From positions 62,001-126,000 of the forward strand of contig WOUR01000017.1 of assembly GCA_009772935.1 (NCBI GenBank): a DNA stretch of 64,000 bases. Direction: 5' to 3'. This DNA comes from Rhodospirillaceae bacterium (GTDB lineage: Bacteria > Pseudomonadota > Alphaproteobacteria > Reyranellales > Reyranellaceae). Made by a program: the position numbers and the translations under genes. Shown here piece after piece: positions 1 to 7,901 of this stretch (the first letter of the stretch is position 1; the number at the start of each line of letters is the position of its first letter). The notes under the pieces were generated by a model. The model did no database searches, was not told the origin of the DNA, and saw nothing but the letters and a program-made list of their open reading frames with translations.

Positions 1-1
1 C

Positions 2-2269
2 GAGCAGGCGCTCGTCGAATACGATCCAGCGGTCGCGCGTCCCGAGCATTTGCTGCAAACCTTGCGCGACATCGGCTACACGATCTCCGATCCGCGCAAG
101 CTTCGCGCCTTCGAGGACGAAGAGCGCGATCTCGTGCACGAAGCGCGGCGGTTCGTGCTCGCGGTCGTTCTCAGTGTTGCGGCCATCCCTATCATCGCTG
201 ATCCAACGGTCGGCTGGATCGGCTTTCTGCCGGCACTGGTCTGCCTCAGTCTCGGTGGATTCGTGTTCCTCGTCCTTCGATCGACCGGTTTGTGGATCGC
301 GATCGGCGCAGCGACGGGCCTCACGGTCATGGCGCTGTCGCTGCTCTATCTCAATCTGGCAGGACACCTGACCCGCGCCGCGCCCTGGCTGGCTGGTGCG
401 TTGGCCGTCGTGCTGATCTTCGGAGTGGGCAGGCATATCCTGCACATGGCCGTCCAGGCGCTGCGGCGCGGCATCCTCAACCAGCACGTCCTGCTGGAGA
501 TCGGCGCCTTCGCCGGCATGGCGGGTGGTGTCATCGGATTGGTGCTGGATCGACCCGACTATCCGACCGCAGCTTTCTTTGCTGTCTCGGTGATGGTCGG
601 CACTTATCACATTTTCTCAGAGTGGCTCTCGCTCATCGTCAAGACGCGCAGTTCGCAGGCCGTGAAGCGTCTGCTTGATCTGCAGCCGGAAACGGCGCGG
701 GTCGTGCGCGCCGGCCTGGAGCTTGAAGTTCCGATCGAGGAAGTAGAGCTCGGCGAGCGCGTGCGAATTCGTCCAGGTGAACGCATCCCGGCCGACGGTA
801 CCGTGGTCAACGGACACTCCGGCGTCGACCAGTCTCTGGTAACCGGCGAGGTCGTTCCCGTCGAGAAGCGTGAGGGTGACGCGGTGATCGGTGGATCGAT
901 CAATGGCACTGGCACGCTGTTGGTAAGGATCACGGCTGTGGGGGAAGGCAGCTTTCTCCATCAGGTGATCCGCCACGTCGAGGACGCGCGGGCGCTAAAG
1001 CCCGGCATGCTCCATCTCATCGACCGCGTGCTGCGGGTCTATACGCCGGCGGTCCTGGTGATCGCGGCGTTGGCCGCCGTCGGATGGCTTGCCGGTTCGT
1101 GGCTCGCTACCGGGCAAGTCGACATCGAGCGCGCCATCTTTGCCGGCCTCAGCGTCCTGGTGATGGGTTATCCCTGCGCCGTGGGCATTTCCGCACCGCT
1201 GTCCATTGTGCGCGGCGCGGGTCAAGCCGCCGAACGGGGCATCCTCATGCGCACCGGCGAAGCGTTTCAGGGCTTCAGGCTCGTAAGGAAGATCATCCTC
1301 GACAAGACGGGTACGCTGACCGAAGGCCGCCCCACGGTTCGCGAGGTTGAAACGGCCGGAGGAAGCGAAGCCGAGCTCCTGGCCATTGCGGCCGCGGTGG
1401 AAGCGTCTTCCGAGCATCCGCTCGCCCAGGCCGTCGTCAAGGCAGCGTTCGAACGCGGTGTTACACCGCCCGAGGTGGCCTCGTTCCAGGCGTTCCCGGG
1501 ACAGGGCGTTGTCGCCCAAATCGGCCGCGGCGAGGCTATCGTCGGTAGCCCACGCTTCCTCACCGACCGGGCCGTCGACCTTTCGCTCCTTCAGAAGCGA
1601 ATGGAAATACTCGAGGCGGCGGGGCGGACCGTGATTGCCGTTGCGAACGAAGGGCGAGCGTTGGGCATCGTCGCTCTGGGGGACACGCTGCGGCCGGATG
1701 CGATCGAAGCCGTCGCCAGCCTGCGCAAGTCCGGCCTCTCGACCATCCTCGTCACCGGAGACAACGAACGCGCGGCGCAACGGGTGGGCCGCGAGGTGGG
1801 CGTCGATGAAGTCCATGCCGGCATATTGCCCCAGCGCAAAGCGGCCATCGTTCGGGAGCTTCAGGCGGATGCGCGAGTTGCCATGGTCGGCGACGGCATC
1901 AACGATGCCCCCGCCCTGATGCAGGCTGACATTGGCATCGCGATGGGCGGCGGCACCGATATCGCCATCGAGGCGGCCGACATCATTATACTATCCAACC
2001 GGCTCGGCGCCCTCCCCGAGGCGCGCGAGATCAGCCGCCGCAGCTACCGCAAGATGGTCCAGAACGTCGTACTGGCTTTTCTGTTCAATGGCGTTGGCAT
2101 CCCGCTCGCAGCGACCGGCCTGATCCACCCCGTATGGGCAATGGTGGCGATGGCCGTGAGCGTGACGGCGATCTTTATCAACTCGCTCTGGGGCAGCCCA
2201 CGGCTGTTTTTCGACACTATCCAAAGTGTCGGGCGACCCATCGCTCCCGTCTCGCTTCGGGTAGCCTGA
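2..2269 (+). CDS. Heavy-metal P1B-type ATPase, N-terminus cut by window edge
   Basis: ATP-driven metal efflux pump of the inner membrane. The frame is open from base 2 with no stop, so the true start lies outside the window; 755 residues are visible. The first ~20 residues look like the end of a metal-binding HMA domain. Family motifs follow in order: TGE of the actuator domain (near 842), the phosphorylated Asp in DKTGTLT (codon at 1301), SEHP of the nucleotide domain (near 1411) and GDGINDAP (near 1888). About six to eight membrane segments surround them. The TM6 metal-site motif reads Tyr-Pro-Cys (Tyr codon at 1169) instead of CPC, SPC or TPC, so the transported metal cannot be read from the sequence. 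The nearby ZntR-like regulator suggests a divalent metal such as Zn, Cd or Pb. The MFS gene starts 17 bases downstream. Confidence 0.93.
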   Translation, partial: EQALVEYDPAVARPEHLLQTLRDIGYTISDPRKLRAFEDEERDLVHEARRFVLAVVLSVAAIPIIADPTVGWIGFLPALVCLSLGGFVFLVLRSTGLWIAIGAATGLTVMALSLLYLNLAGHLTRAAPWLAGALAVVLIFGVGRHILHMAVQALRRGILNQHVLLEIGAFAGMAGGVIGLVLDRPDYPTAAFFAVSVMVGTYHIFSEWLSLIVKTRSSQAVKRLLDLQPETARVVRAGLELEVPIEEVELGERVRIRPGERIPADGTVVNGHSGVDQSLVTGEVVPVEKREGDAVIGGSINGTGTLLVRITAVGEGSFLHQVIRHVEDARALKPGMLHLIDRVLRVYTPAVLVIAALAAVGWLAGSWLATGQVDIERAIFAGLSVLVMGYPCAVGISAPLSIVRGAGQAAERGILMRTGEAFQGFRLVRKIILDKTGTLTEGRPTVREVETAGGSEAELLAIAAAVEASSEHPLAQAVVKAAFERGVTPPEVASFQAFPGQGVVAQIGRGEAIVGSPRFLTDRAVDLSLLQKRMEILEAAGRTVIAVANEGRALGIVALGDTLRPDAIEAVASLRKSGLSTILVTGDNERAAQRVGREVGVDEVHAGILPQRKAAIVRELQADARVAMVGDGINDAPALMQADIGIAMGGGTDIAIEAADIIILSNRLGALPEAREISRRSYRKMVQNVVLAFLFNGVGIPLAATGLIHPVWAMVAMAVSVTAIFINSLWGSPRLFFDTIQSVGRPIAPVSLRVA

Positions 2270-2286
2270 GTAAGGCGAGGAGGAAC

Positions 2287-3516
2287 ATGACCGGAGAACA
2301 GCGAAAGGAGGCGAGCGCGGTCAGCGGCCATCAGCGCGAGCGTCTCCTCAGGACGCTCGCTGCAGCGACGTTCATCATCTTCTTCCAAGCCTATATGGTG
2401 GCGCCGCTCATACCGGCGCTGTCTAACGCTTTCGGAACGTCGGTCGAGACGGTCGGACTTATCGTTCCCGCGTATCTGATTCCTTACGGAGTTGCGACCC
2501 TCGCATACGGCCTTCTGGCGGATCGGCTCGGCATTCACCGCATCATGTTTGCGTCCCTGGCGGCGTTTGCGGCGCTCACCGTCTTGACCGCTACGGCGCA
2601 ATCGGTTGAACAGCTCGCGCTGTGGCGAATGGTGACCGGAATCGGCGCGAGCGGCGTCGTTCCACTCGCCTTGGCACTGGTAGGCCGGCTCTATCCATAC
2701 GAACAGCGGGGCCGCCCGCTTGGCTGGTTGTTCGGCGCGATGGCCGGTGGCATGGCCTTCGGTTCGCCGTTAGGTGCACTGATTGTCCCGGTGGTTGGCT
2801 GGCAAGGTCTGTTTGTTGTGGTCGGCATCGCTGGTGCGGCGCTCCTGCTCGTCCTCCTGCCCTACAGAGCCATCATTGCTGCCGCGGCCCAGCCCGTGAC
2901 GGGGACCCTTGGGGATCTCTTCCGTGGCTACAAGGGTCTGCTGGGTACACCGCGCGGGCAGCGCACCTACGGCTATGTCTTCGCCAATTCGATGTTCCAT
3001 TCTGGCGTATTCACGTGGCTCGGCGTGTATTTCGAGCAGCGCTACGGCGTTGGACTCGTTGGCATTGGCTTGGCGCTTCTGGGCTATGGTGTGCCAGGCT
3101 TCTTGTTCGGGCCATTGATCGGCCGGGCAGCGGACCGCTTTGGTCGTGCTCGATTGTTGCCGATCGGCCTCGGACTGAGCGCCTTGGCTGCTGCACTCCT
3201 GATTCTCGATTTTCCCATACTCCTCGCGCCGATGATCGCGATGATCTTGTCCTTGGGTTACGACATGACCCAGCCGCTCTTCGCGGGGATCGTCACCTCG
3301 CTCGGCGGGAAGCGCGCCGGGCAGGCGATGGGCTTGAACGTCTTCACACTTTTCGTGGGCTTCGGGCTCGGCAGCCTCATCTTCGGCGAACTGCTTCGGC
3401 TTGGCTTCGGGACCGCCTTCGGGATATTCGCAGGCGTCGAGCTACTGCTAGCGGCGCTATCCATCGTCCTCTTTCGCTCCGAGGTCCCGTCTCGAACAGC
3501 GCCAACCGCACCTTGA
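2287..3516 (+). CDS. MFS transporter (DHA1-like)
   Basis: A 409-residue major facilitator superfamily protein with about 12 predicted membrane segments, in the inner membrane. It carries the family loop after TM2 (GLLADRLG) and the matching second-half loop (GRAADRFGR). The ATG at 2287 is chosen because a purine-rich AAGGCGAGGAGG stretch lies just upstream and because the signature hydrophobic region begins about 25 residues in. It follows the P-type ATPase by 17 bases and is probably cotranscribed with it. Substrate unknown; the neighbourhood suggests metal or toxicant efflux, but the sequence alone supports only a drug/H+ antiporter-like MFS. Confidence 0.88.
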   Translation: MTGEQRKEASAVSGHQRERLLRTLAAATFIIFFQAYMVAPLIPALSNAFGTSVETVGLIVPAYLIPYGVATLAYGLLADRLGIHRIMFASLAAFAALTVLTATAQSVEQLALWRMVTGIGASGVVPLALALVGRLYPYEQRGRPLGWLFGAMAGGMAFGSPLGALIVPVVGWQGLFVVVGIAGAALLLVLLPYRAIIAAAAQPVTGTLGDLFRGYKGLLGTPRGQRTYGYVFANSMFHSGVFTWLGVYFEQRYGVGLVGIGLALLGYGVPGFLFGPLIGRAADRFGRARLLPIGLGLSALAAALLILDFPILLAPMIAMILSLGYDMTQPLFAGIVTSLGGKRAGQAMGLNVFTLFVGFGLGSLIFGELLRLGFGTAFGIFAGVELLLAALSIVLFRSEVPSRTAPTAP

Positions 3517-3602
3517 TCAGACTGAGGCAGGTCGACCTTGTAGGCCCGAACTCAGTCGTTCCGAACCTGGCTCGCAGACCATTTGAACCGTTAATGCCAG
3601 GA

Positions 3603-3634
3603 TTGACCCTGGAGTATACTCCAAGGTCTAAAGT
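3603..3634 (+). promoter_or_regulatory. MerR-type promoter with long spacer and palindromic operator
   Basis: A TTGACC -35 (3603-3608) and a TAAAGT -10 (3629-3634) are separated by 20 bases. The spacer holds the perfect 14-base palindrome TGGAGTATACTCCA (3610-3623). An overlong spacer filled with a dyad is the signature of promoters that MerR-family activators bend and untwist. It lies 18 bases upstream of the merR-type ATG, so the regulator should control its own operon (3652-5026). The P-type ATPase and MFS genes lie upstream of this promoter and are not driven by it. Confidence 0.8.
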
Positions 3635-3651
3635 TGCCTTGGAGGGAACAA

Positions 3652-4065
3652 ATGTTGACGATTGGCAAGCTGGCTGCACTCGCGAAAACGAGCACGGATA
3701 CGCTGCGCTATTACGAACGTGAACGATTGATCGAGCCGGCTGACCGGACCGAGAGCGGCTATCGCCTCTACGACAAGGATTCGGCGCGGCGTATTCACTT
3801 CATCAAGCAGGCGCAGCATTGCGGCTTCACGCTGACCGAGATCCGCGACCTCCTCGTGTTGCGCAATCGCGATGCCGCCTGTTGCGGTGACGTACGCAAA
3901 CGCGCCATCGAGAAGAAGCTTCAGATCGAGCACAAGATCAAGGCCATGAAATCCATGTCCAAGGCGCTCGATCGCCTCATTGCCGATTGCGCCAACGAGG
4001 CGCATCCGGTCGAGGAATGCACCATCATTGCGGCATTGGAGCAAGCCGTTGGCCGGGTGCACTGA
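3652..4065 (+). CDS. MerR-family metal-responsive regulator, ZntR-like
   Basis: A 137-residue cytoplasmic dimeric transcription activator. It has the N-terminal winged helix typical of MerR (TIGKLA...TLRYYERERLI) and a dimerisation helix. The metal-binding C-terminus has Cys77-Cys78, Cys113, His118 and Cys123. This matches the Cys79, Cys114, His119, Cys124 ligand spacing of E. coli ZntR almost exactly, so Zn, Cd or Pb sensing is likely. The ATG at 3652 has GGAGGG just upstream; a TTG 18 bases earlier is not needed. The operator palindrome is directly upstream, and the thioredoxin-like gene follows after 3 bases. Confidence 0.92.
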   Translation: MLTIGKLAALAKTSTDTLRYYERERLIEPADRTESGYRLYDKDSARRIHFIKQAQHCGFTLTEIRDLLVLRNRDAACCGDVRKRAIEKKLQIEHKIKAMKSMSKALDRLIADCANEAHPVEECTIIAALEQAVGRVH

Positions 4066-4068
4066 GCC

Positions 4069-4329
4069 ATGAAGATCGAGCTGTTCCATGCTCCAGGATG
4101 CAGCCGCTGTGCCGCTGCGAGAGAGAGCCTCAAGGCCGCCGCGGAAACGGCAGTCACTGGCCTAGAGTGGCGCGAAGTCAATGTGCTCGACGAGATGGAC
4201 TACGCCGTCGAGCGCGGCGTGTTGTCGTTGCCGGCCGTCGTGATCGACGGCGAACTCGTGTTCTCCACCTTGCCGACGCCGCGGCAACTGCGAGCCGCCT
4301 TGATCGGCCGAAACCTCCGGGGGCATTGA
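4069..4329 (+). CDS. Thioredoxin-fold / glutaredoxin-like small protein (CSRC)
   Basis: An 86-residue protein with a redox CxxC motif (Cys11-Ser-Arg-Cys14) after the first beta strand and a probable cis-proline region (SLPAVV), typical of the Thioredoxin_3/glutaredoxin-like fold. No signal peptide is visible, so it is probably cytoplasmic. It sits between the ZntR-like regulator and a CcdA-like membrane protein, 3 bases after the former and 1 base before the latter. The likely role is thiol exchange with that membrane protein or metal-thiol chemistry under metal stress. The fold is clear; the partner is inferred from the operon. Confidence 0.85.
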   Translation: MKIELFHAPGCSRCAAARESLKAAAETAVTGLEWREVNVLDEMDYAVERGVLSLPAVVIDGELVFSTLPTPRQLRAALIGRNLRGH

Positions 4330-4330
4330 A

Positions 4331-5026
4331 GTGGCGCCTGACGCCCTTCAACAGGCCGTTGCCAATGCCGGCATTGCGGCCATTGGGCTCGGCTTCCTTG
4401 CCGGTCTTCTGTTCAGCTTCAATCCCGTCGCCATAGCTGCGATCCCGGTGTCGCTCGCCTATGTGACCAGGGCCCGCGAGAAGAAGCAGGCGATCCTGTT
4501 CGGCACGGTGTTTATCGTCGGCATGCTTGTCGTGCACACAGCGATGGGCTTCGTCGCCGGGCTCGGCGGTCAGTGGGTGGCCTCTCTGCTGGGACGGGAA
4601 TGGGGGCTGGTGGTCGGTCCGTTCCTCATCCTGCTGGGACTCATGTGGGCAGGCTGGGTCCGATTGCCGCTCCCGGCGTTTGCCCTGAAGGCCAGGCGGC
4701 CGTCGGCGATCTGGAGCGCGCTCCTTCTCGGAGCGGTATTCTCGGTTGCGATCTGCCCGGTGTGCACGCCGGCGCTCGTCGTCCTTCTCGGAGCAACTGT
4801 AGGACTTGGCTCGCCCTGGATGGGCGCCGCGCTGCTTCTTGCCTTCGCTGTCGGACGGGCGCTCCCCGTTGCCGTCGGCGCCATCAGCGTCGGCTGGCTC
4901 GAGAATTTGCGCGGCCTGGACCCGTATCGACGTGCCTTCGAGACAGTTGGCGGATTGATCCTGATTCTGTCCGGTCTCTATATGCTGAATGCATATTTCT
5001 TTTGGATTCCGGCGTTCGCAGGTTGA
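4331..5026 (+). CDS. CcdA/DsbD-like transmembrane protein with altered cysteine pattern
   Basis: A 231-residue inner-membrane protein with about six transmembrane segments, in the CcdA / DsbD transmembrane family that moves electrons across the membrane. The start is a GTG one base after the thioredoxin-like gene's stop, indicating translational coupling. Family members normally carry one redox Cys in TM1 (a PC motif) and one in TM4. Here the TM1 motif is Asn31-Pro32-Val33, with no Cys, while the later segment has two: Cys142-Pro-Val-Cys145. The canonical cysteine pair is therefore replaced by a CPVC pair within one helix. It may be an electron carrier with different chemistry, or a metal carrier. 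Confidence 0.85.
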   Translation: MAPDALQQAVANAGIAAIGLGFLAGLLFSFNPVAIAAIPVSLAYVTRAREKKQAILFGTVFIVGMLVVHTAMGFVAGLGGQWVASLLGREWGLVVGPFLILLGLMWAGWVRLPLPAFALKARRPSAIWSALLLGAVFSVAICPVCTPALVVLLGATVGLGSPWMGAALLLAFAVGRALPVAVGAISVGWLENLRGLDPYRRAFETVGGLILILSGLYMLNAYFFWIPAFAG

Positions 5027-5348
5027 GTTTCGCGGATCTTGACGGGCTGGCACTACGATCCGCTGACAGGCCCCTCTTGACCCTCTTGATTTCCCGGCCT
5101 CTCTCCTCTTCGCAGCGGCGATGTTGTTCACCGGGACTGAATTCCACAAACAGGGGTGGGACATAGCCGGTAGAACAGCCTGTGCGAGAGTCGGTGACTC
5201 TAGCGAAGAAAAGGGATGGTTGTGTCTGCACAAGCAGGCTGGAAAACGGATACCATGCGTCAAATCGGGACCATCAACGAATGTCGGTCTCGGTAGTTGC
5301 GGGCTCGCGCTTCGAGCCTAGGCGGCAGCCCGAAGAAGCAAGTAAAGC
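5027..5348. other. Intergenic stretch, no gene seen
   Basis: About 320 bases between the CcdA-like gene and the integration scar. No convincing coding frame, ribosome site or terminator is seen. Open frames here are short and lack family resemblance. At 5297-5320 there is a weak second likeness of the tRNA-end-like scar found at 5349-5380. Confidence 0.5.
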
Positions 5349-5380
5349 TGGTTGCGGGCCCCCGATTTGAACCTACGACC
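5349..5380 (-). other. tRNA 3'-end-like remnant, probable att scar (tRNA-fMet type)
   Basis: Read on the minus strand this segment has the tRNA end features GGTCGTAGGTTCAAATC and CCCGCAACCA, close to the T-arm and acceptor/CCA end of initiator tRNA-Met genes. The 3' half of the T-stem is not complementary (GGGG where CCTAC is expected), so it is not part of a working tRNA. No tRNA 5' half adjoins it. The P4-type integrase ends 41 bases away and points towards it, which is the usual arrangement at an attachment site. Confidence 0.45.
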
Positions 5381-5421
5381 GGGCTGGATGCGCGTCTGCC
5401 GCCGCCTGCGGTGCATACGAG

Positions 5422-6663
5422 CTAGGCTGCCATCCTGCGTTCCTTGCTCGCCAGCAAGGCGGTGACGAAGGCGTTCCACTTCTTCATGCCCTCGCGTTTC
5501 TCGGGCATGTACTGCCAGCGATCGTAGTGTTTCGAGGACACATCTTGCAGCGTGTGGTTCTGCAAGCGGTCGCGGATTTCCTTCGATACTCCTGCCTTGC
5601 CCGCAAGCGTTTTCCACGTGCGCCGCAAGTCTCGGTTGGTGACGACGGGGATCACGCCGCGGCCGCGCTGCCGCCACATGAAGGCATAGAGCGTGCCGGC
5701 CGAGACGGGCCTCGTCGGGTCCATCGCCGATGGGAAAAACCAGCCGTGCTCGTTTGGCTTGATGGACTCCAGTAGGTCGGCCGCGAGATCGGGGACGGGA
5801 AGCGAATGGGGCTTGCCATTCTTTGTCTTCGACCAGTCGAGGATGCGCTCTTCGGCGTCCCACTGATCGACATGGAGTCGGGCCATCTCCTCGACGCGTT
5901 GGCCGGTGAGCATGAGGATACGAACGGCGCGGAGGTAGGGAGGGTGTACCGGCACGTCCGGGCATTCGAGCCACTTGTAGAGTTGCGAGAACTCGTCCTC
6001 GTCGAGCCAGCGCGTGCCGCGCACCTTCGGCTCGGTCGGGATGCTTGCGGCGGGGTTGTACGCGAGGCGAAAGCGACGGGGCGAGGCAGTGCGGTAGTCG
6101 TGCTCGGACTTTATTCCCCAGCTGTATGCGGAGCGGATGTATGAGCGGACGTGATCGGCCATGGAGCGCTTGCCGCGATCGTAGATCGGGCGGAGCAATT
6201 CGATAACCTCATCGGGCTCGATCTCGCGCGCCTGCCGATGACGGCCAAGCGTGTCAGCGATCTTGTTGAGGCCCTTCTCCGCGTCTTCCCACGAGGGCTT
6301 CCCCGCTTCCTTGAGTGCCCTCACATAAGCCTCGAATAGGTCGCCCACGCTGCCGGGCCGGGTGTCTCCAGCGATCTTGATGCTGCGCCCCTTCTGGATG
6401 ACGTTGGCGTAGTCCCGCTGGAAAATTTCGCGTGCCTGGGCGAGCGAAATGGATGGGTATGAGCCGAGCTTCTTCTTGGTCCGTTTGCCATCGCGCCACT
6501 GCTGCGCCATCCAGTCGGCCGTCACGCGCGTCGGCATGGGTTTCAACACCAGCACAAGCCGGCCGGTGCCGCGGCCCTCGCCATCAACGAGGCTCTCCTG
6601 AGTGCTGTCCAACTCGACCCGCTTCATGGCCTGCCGGATCGCTGCATCGGTAAGACTTGCCAT
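5422..6663 (-). CDS. Tyrosine recombinase / P4-type integrase
   Basis: A 413-residue site-specific recombinase. The N-terminal part resembles the DUF4102/P4-integrase arm-binding domain, the middle a SAM-like core-binding domain, and the C-terminal half the catalytic domain. Catalytic positions visible: Arg in TGQRVEEM, Lys in SKTKNGK, Arg in DLRRT, His in QNHTL and the Tyr nucleophile in KHYDRW. The box II position that is usually His (HDLRRT) is Arg here (NRDLRRT). The start is the ATG at 6663; a TTG 7 codons upstream has no ribosome site. It points towards the tRNA-like scar at 5349-5380, so it probably catalysed that insertion. Confidence 0.9.
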   Translation of the reverse strand: MASLTDAAIRQAMKRVELDSTQESLVDGEGRGTGRLVLVLKPMPTRVTADWMAQQWRDGKRTKKKLGSYPSISLAQAREIFQRDYANVIQKGRSIKIAGDTRPGSVGDLFEAYVRALKEAGKPSWEDAEKGLNKIADTLGRHRQAREIEPDEVIELLRPIYDRGKRSMADHVRSYIRSAYSWGIKSEHDYRTASPRRFRLAYNPAASIPTEPKVRGTRWLDEDEFSQLYKWLECPDVPVHPPYLRAVRILMLTGQRVEEMARLHVDQWDAEERILDWSKTKNGKPHSLPVPDLAADLLESIKPNEHGWFFPSAMDPTRPVSAGTLYAFMWRQRGRGVIPVVTNRDLRRTWKTLAGKAGVSKEIRDRLQNHTLQDVSSKHYDRWQYMPEKREGMKKWNAFVTALLASKERRMAA

Positions 6664-6838
6664 CCTTCTCACCACCCTCACCAAACTGGGAGCGGCAACG
6701 AGGGTGCAGGGGTCGGCTACTGGGGGCGGTAGGCCCTCGCATCCCGCGAAAAACCGCTCCCATTTATGCCTCTAACCGACCCCAGTCGACAAGCGATAAG
6801 TTTCGTGTTTAAGCGGTTTCTAGCGTGATTGAGCGTGA

Positions 6839-7684
6839 TCAGTCGGGTCGAGTAGGGTGGTTGTGCACCAGGATCAGCGCCGCCGCATTCAATGCCAGCG
6901 CGCGCTTCACCACCTCTCGGGGGTAGACGGGCGTGTGGTCGATGGTGCCGCGCTGCTGGACCTCGTCGGCGATCAGCACGTTCTTGCGGTCGAGGAAGAG
7001 AATGCGGAACTGCTCGGTCTTCTCGTGGGCGAGGGCCGCGTGGCAATAGTCGAGGAGCTGCTGCCAGTTGGTCAGCACCGGCATGTCCTTGACCTTGCGC
7101 TCGGCCAGCCGCCGCCCGACCTCGCGCATCGCCTTGAAGTGGACCAGCGTGCGCTGGTCGATCTCGAATTCGCGCAGCTGCGCCGCCTCGGCGGCGAACA
7201 CGTCGCCCAGGGTGCCGAAGCGCTCCAGTAGCGCCTTGGCCATCGGCTTGGTGTCGATCCGCTCGATCGAATAGAAAAGAAGCAATTCCAGCAGCTCATA
7301 GTCGGCCAGCGCTTCTACGCCGGCCTTCAGCACGCGCTCGCGCACCCGGCCACGATGGCCGTGATAGTGCGGCTTGGGCGGCGCCGTTTCGCCACTGTTG
7401 TGGCCGGTCGAGGCCAACGGTGCCGCTTCCAGGGCGGCGGCCAGCCTGGTGGTCGGGTCCTCGCCCGCGAAATCCCAGCATTGGTCCAGCCGGTTCCACG
7501 TGCCGCCGGCCTCGCGCAGCAGGATACGGTGAGGGAGCGTGTTGCCGCTCACGCGCCAGAGATTATCGAAAGCCTGGAGACGAAGCCCCGCATCCAGCAG
7601 AGCCAGCAACGCGTCATCGTTCGGCGCGGCGGCAATCATTGCCGCCGGAACCGCCTCGACCGTGGTCCGCTTCGTCTTTCCCAT
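6839..7684 (-). pseudogene. radC: RadC-family JAMM protein, truncated at the metal site
   Basis: A 281-residue frame. Residues ~100-281 match RadC: a helix-hairpin-helix-like part (LLELLLFYSIERIDTK) followed by the JAMM/MPN domain (EVVKRALALNAAALILVHNHP). An N-terminal ~95-residue extension is typical of copies carried by plasmids and integrative elements. The protein stops four residues after His-Asn-His-Pro, so the downstream Ser and Asp ligands and the domain end are missing. The sequence between this point and the integrase start (6664-6838) shows no continuation in any frame, which points to a deletion junction. Probably non-functional debris of the same mobile element. Confidence 0.8.
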
Positions 7685-7901
7685 GGCACACGATCAAATG
7701 AAACCGCGGCAGAAACGCGGCAGGAAGCGGCTGAGCACGCAATTTGGGCTCGGTCTCATCTCACGCAACGGTAGCAACACCGACGGCGCACCGGCCACCG
7801 GGGCTCACGCGTATCGCGCTTGCAGTTGTAGTGCATCGGCGCGATCGATCGCCTATACTTCAGCCGGGTGTGAGTAGTTGTAAGAGTAGCGTCCCGCAAC
7901 A

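Noticed and set aside
5297-5320. Second tRNA-end-like segment 55 bases before the integration scar
   Set aside because: About three quarters identical to 5349-5380 but the T-loop is not canonical; too weak to call a duplicate att site.
5422-6663. Integrase judged dead because box II His is Arg
   Set aside because: The other catalytic residues are present and this position varies among active tyrosine recombinases, so inactivation cannot be claimed.
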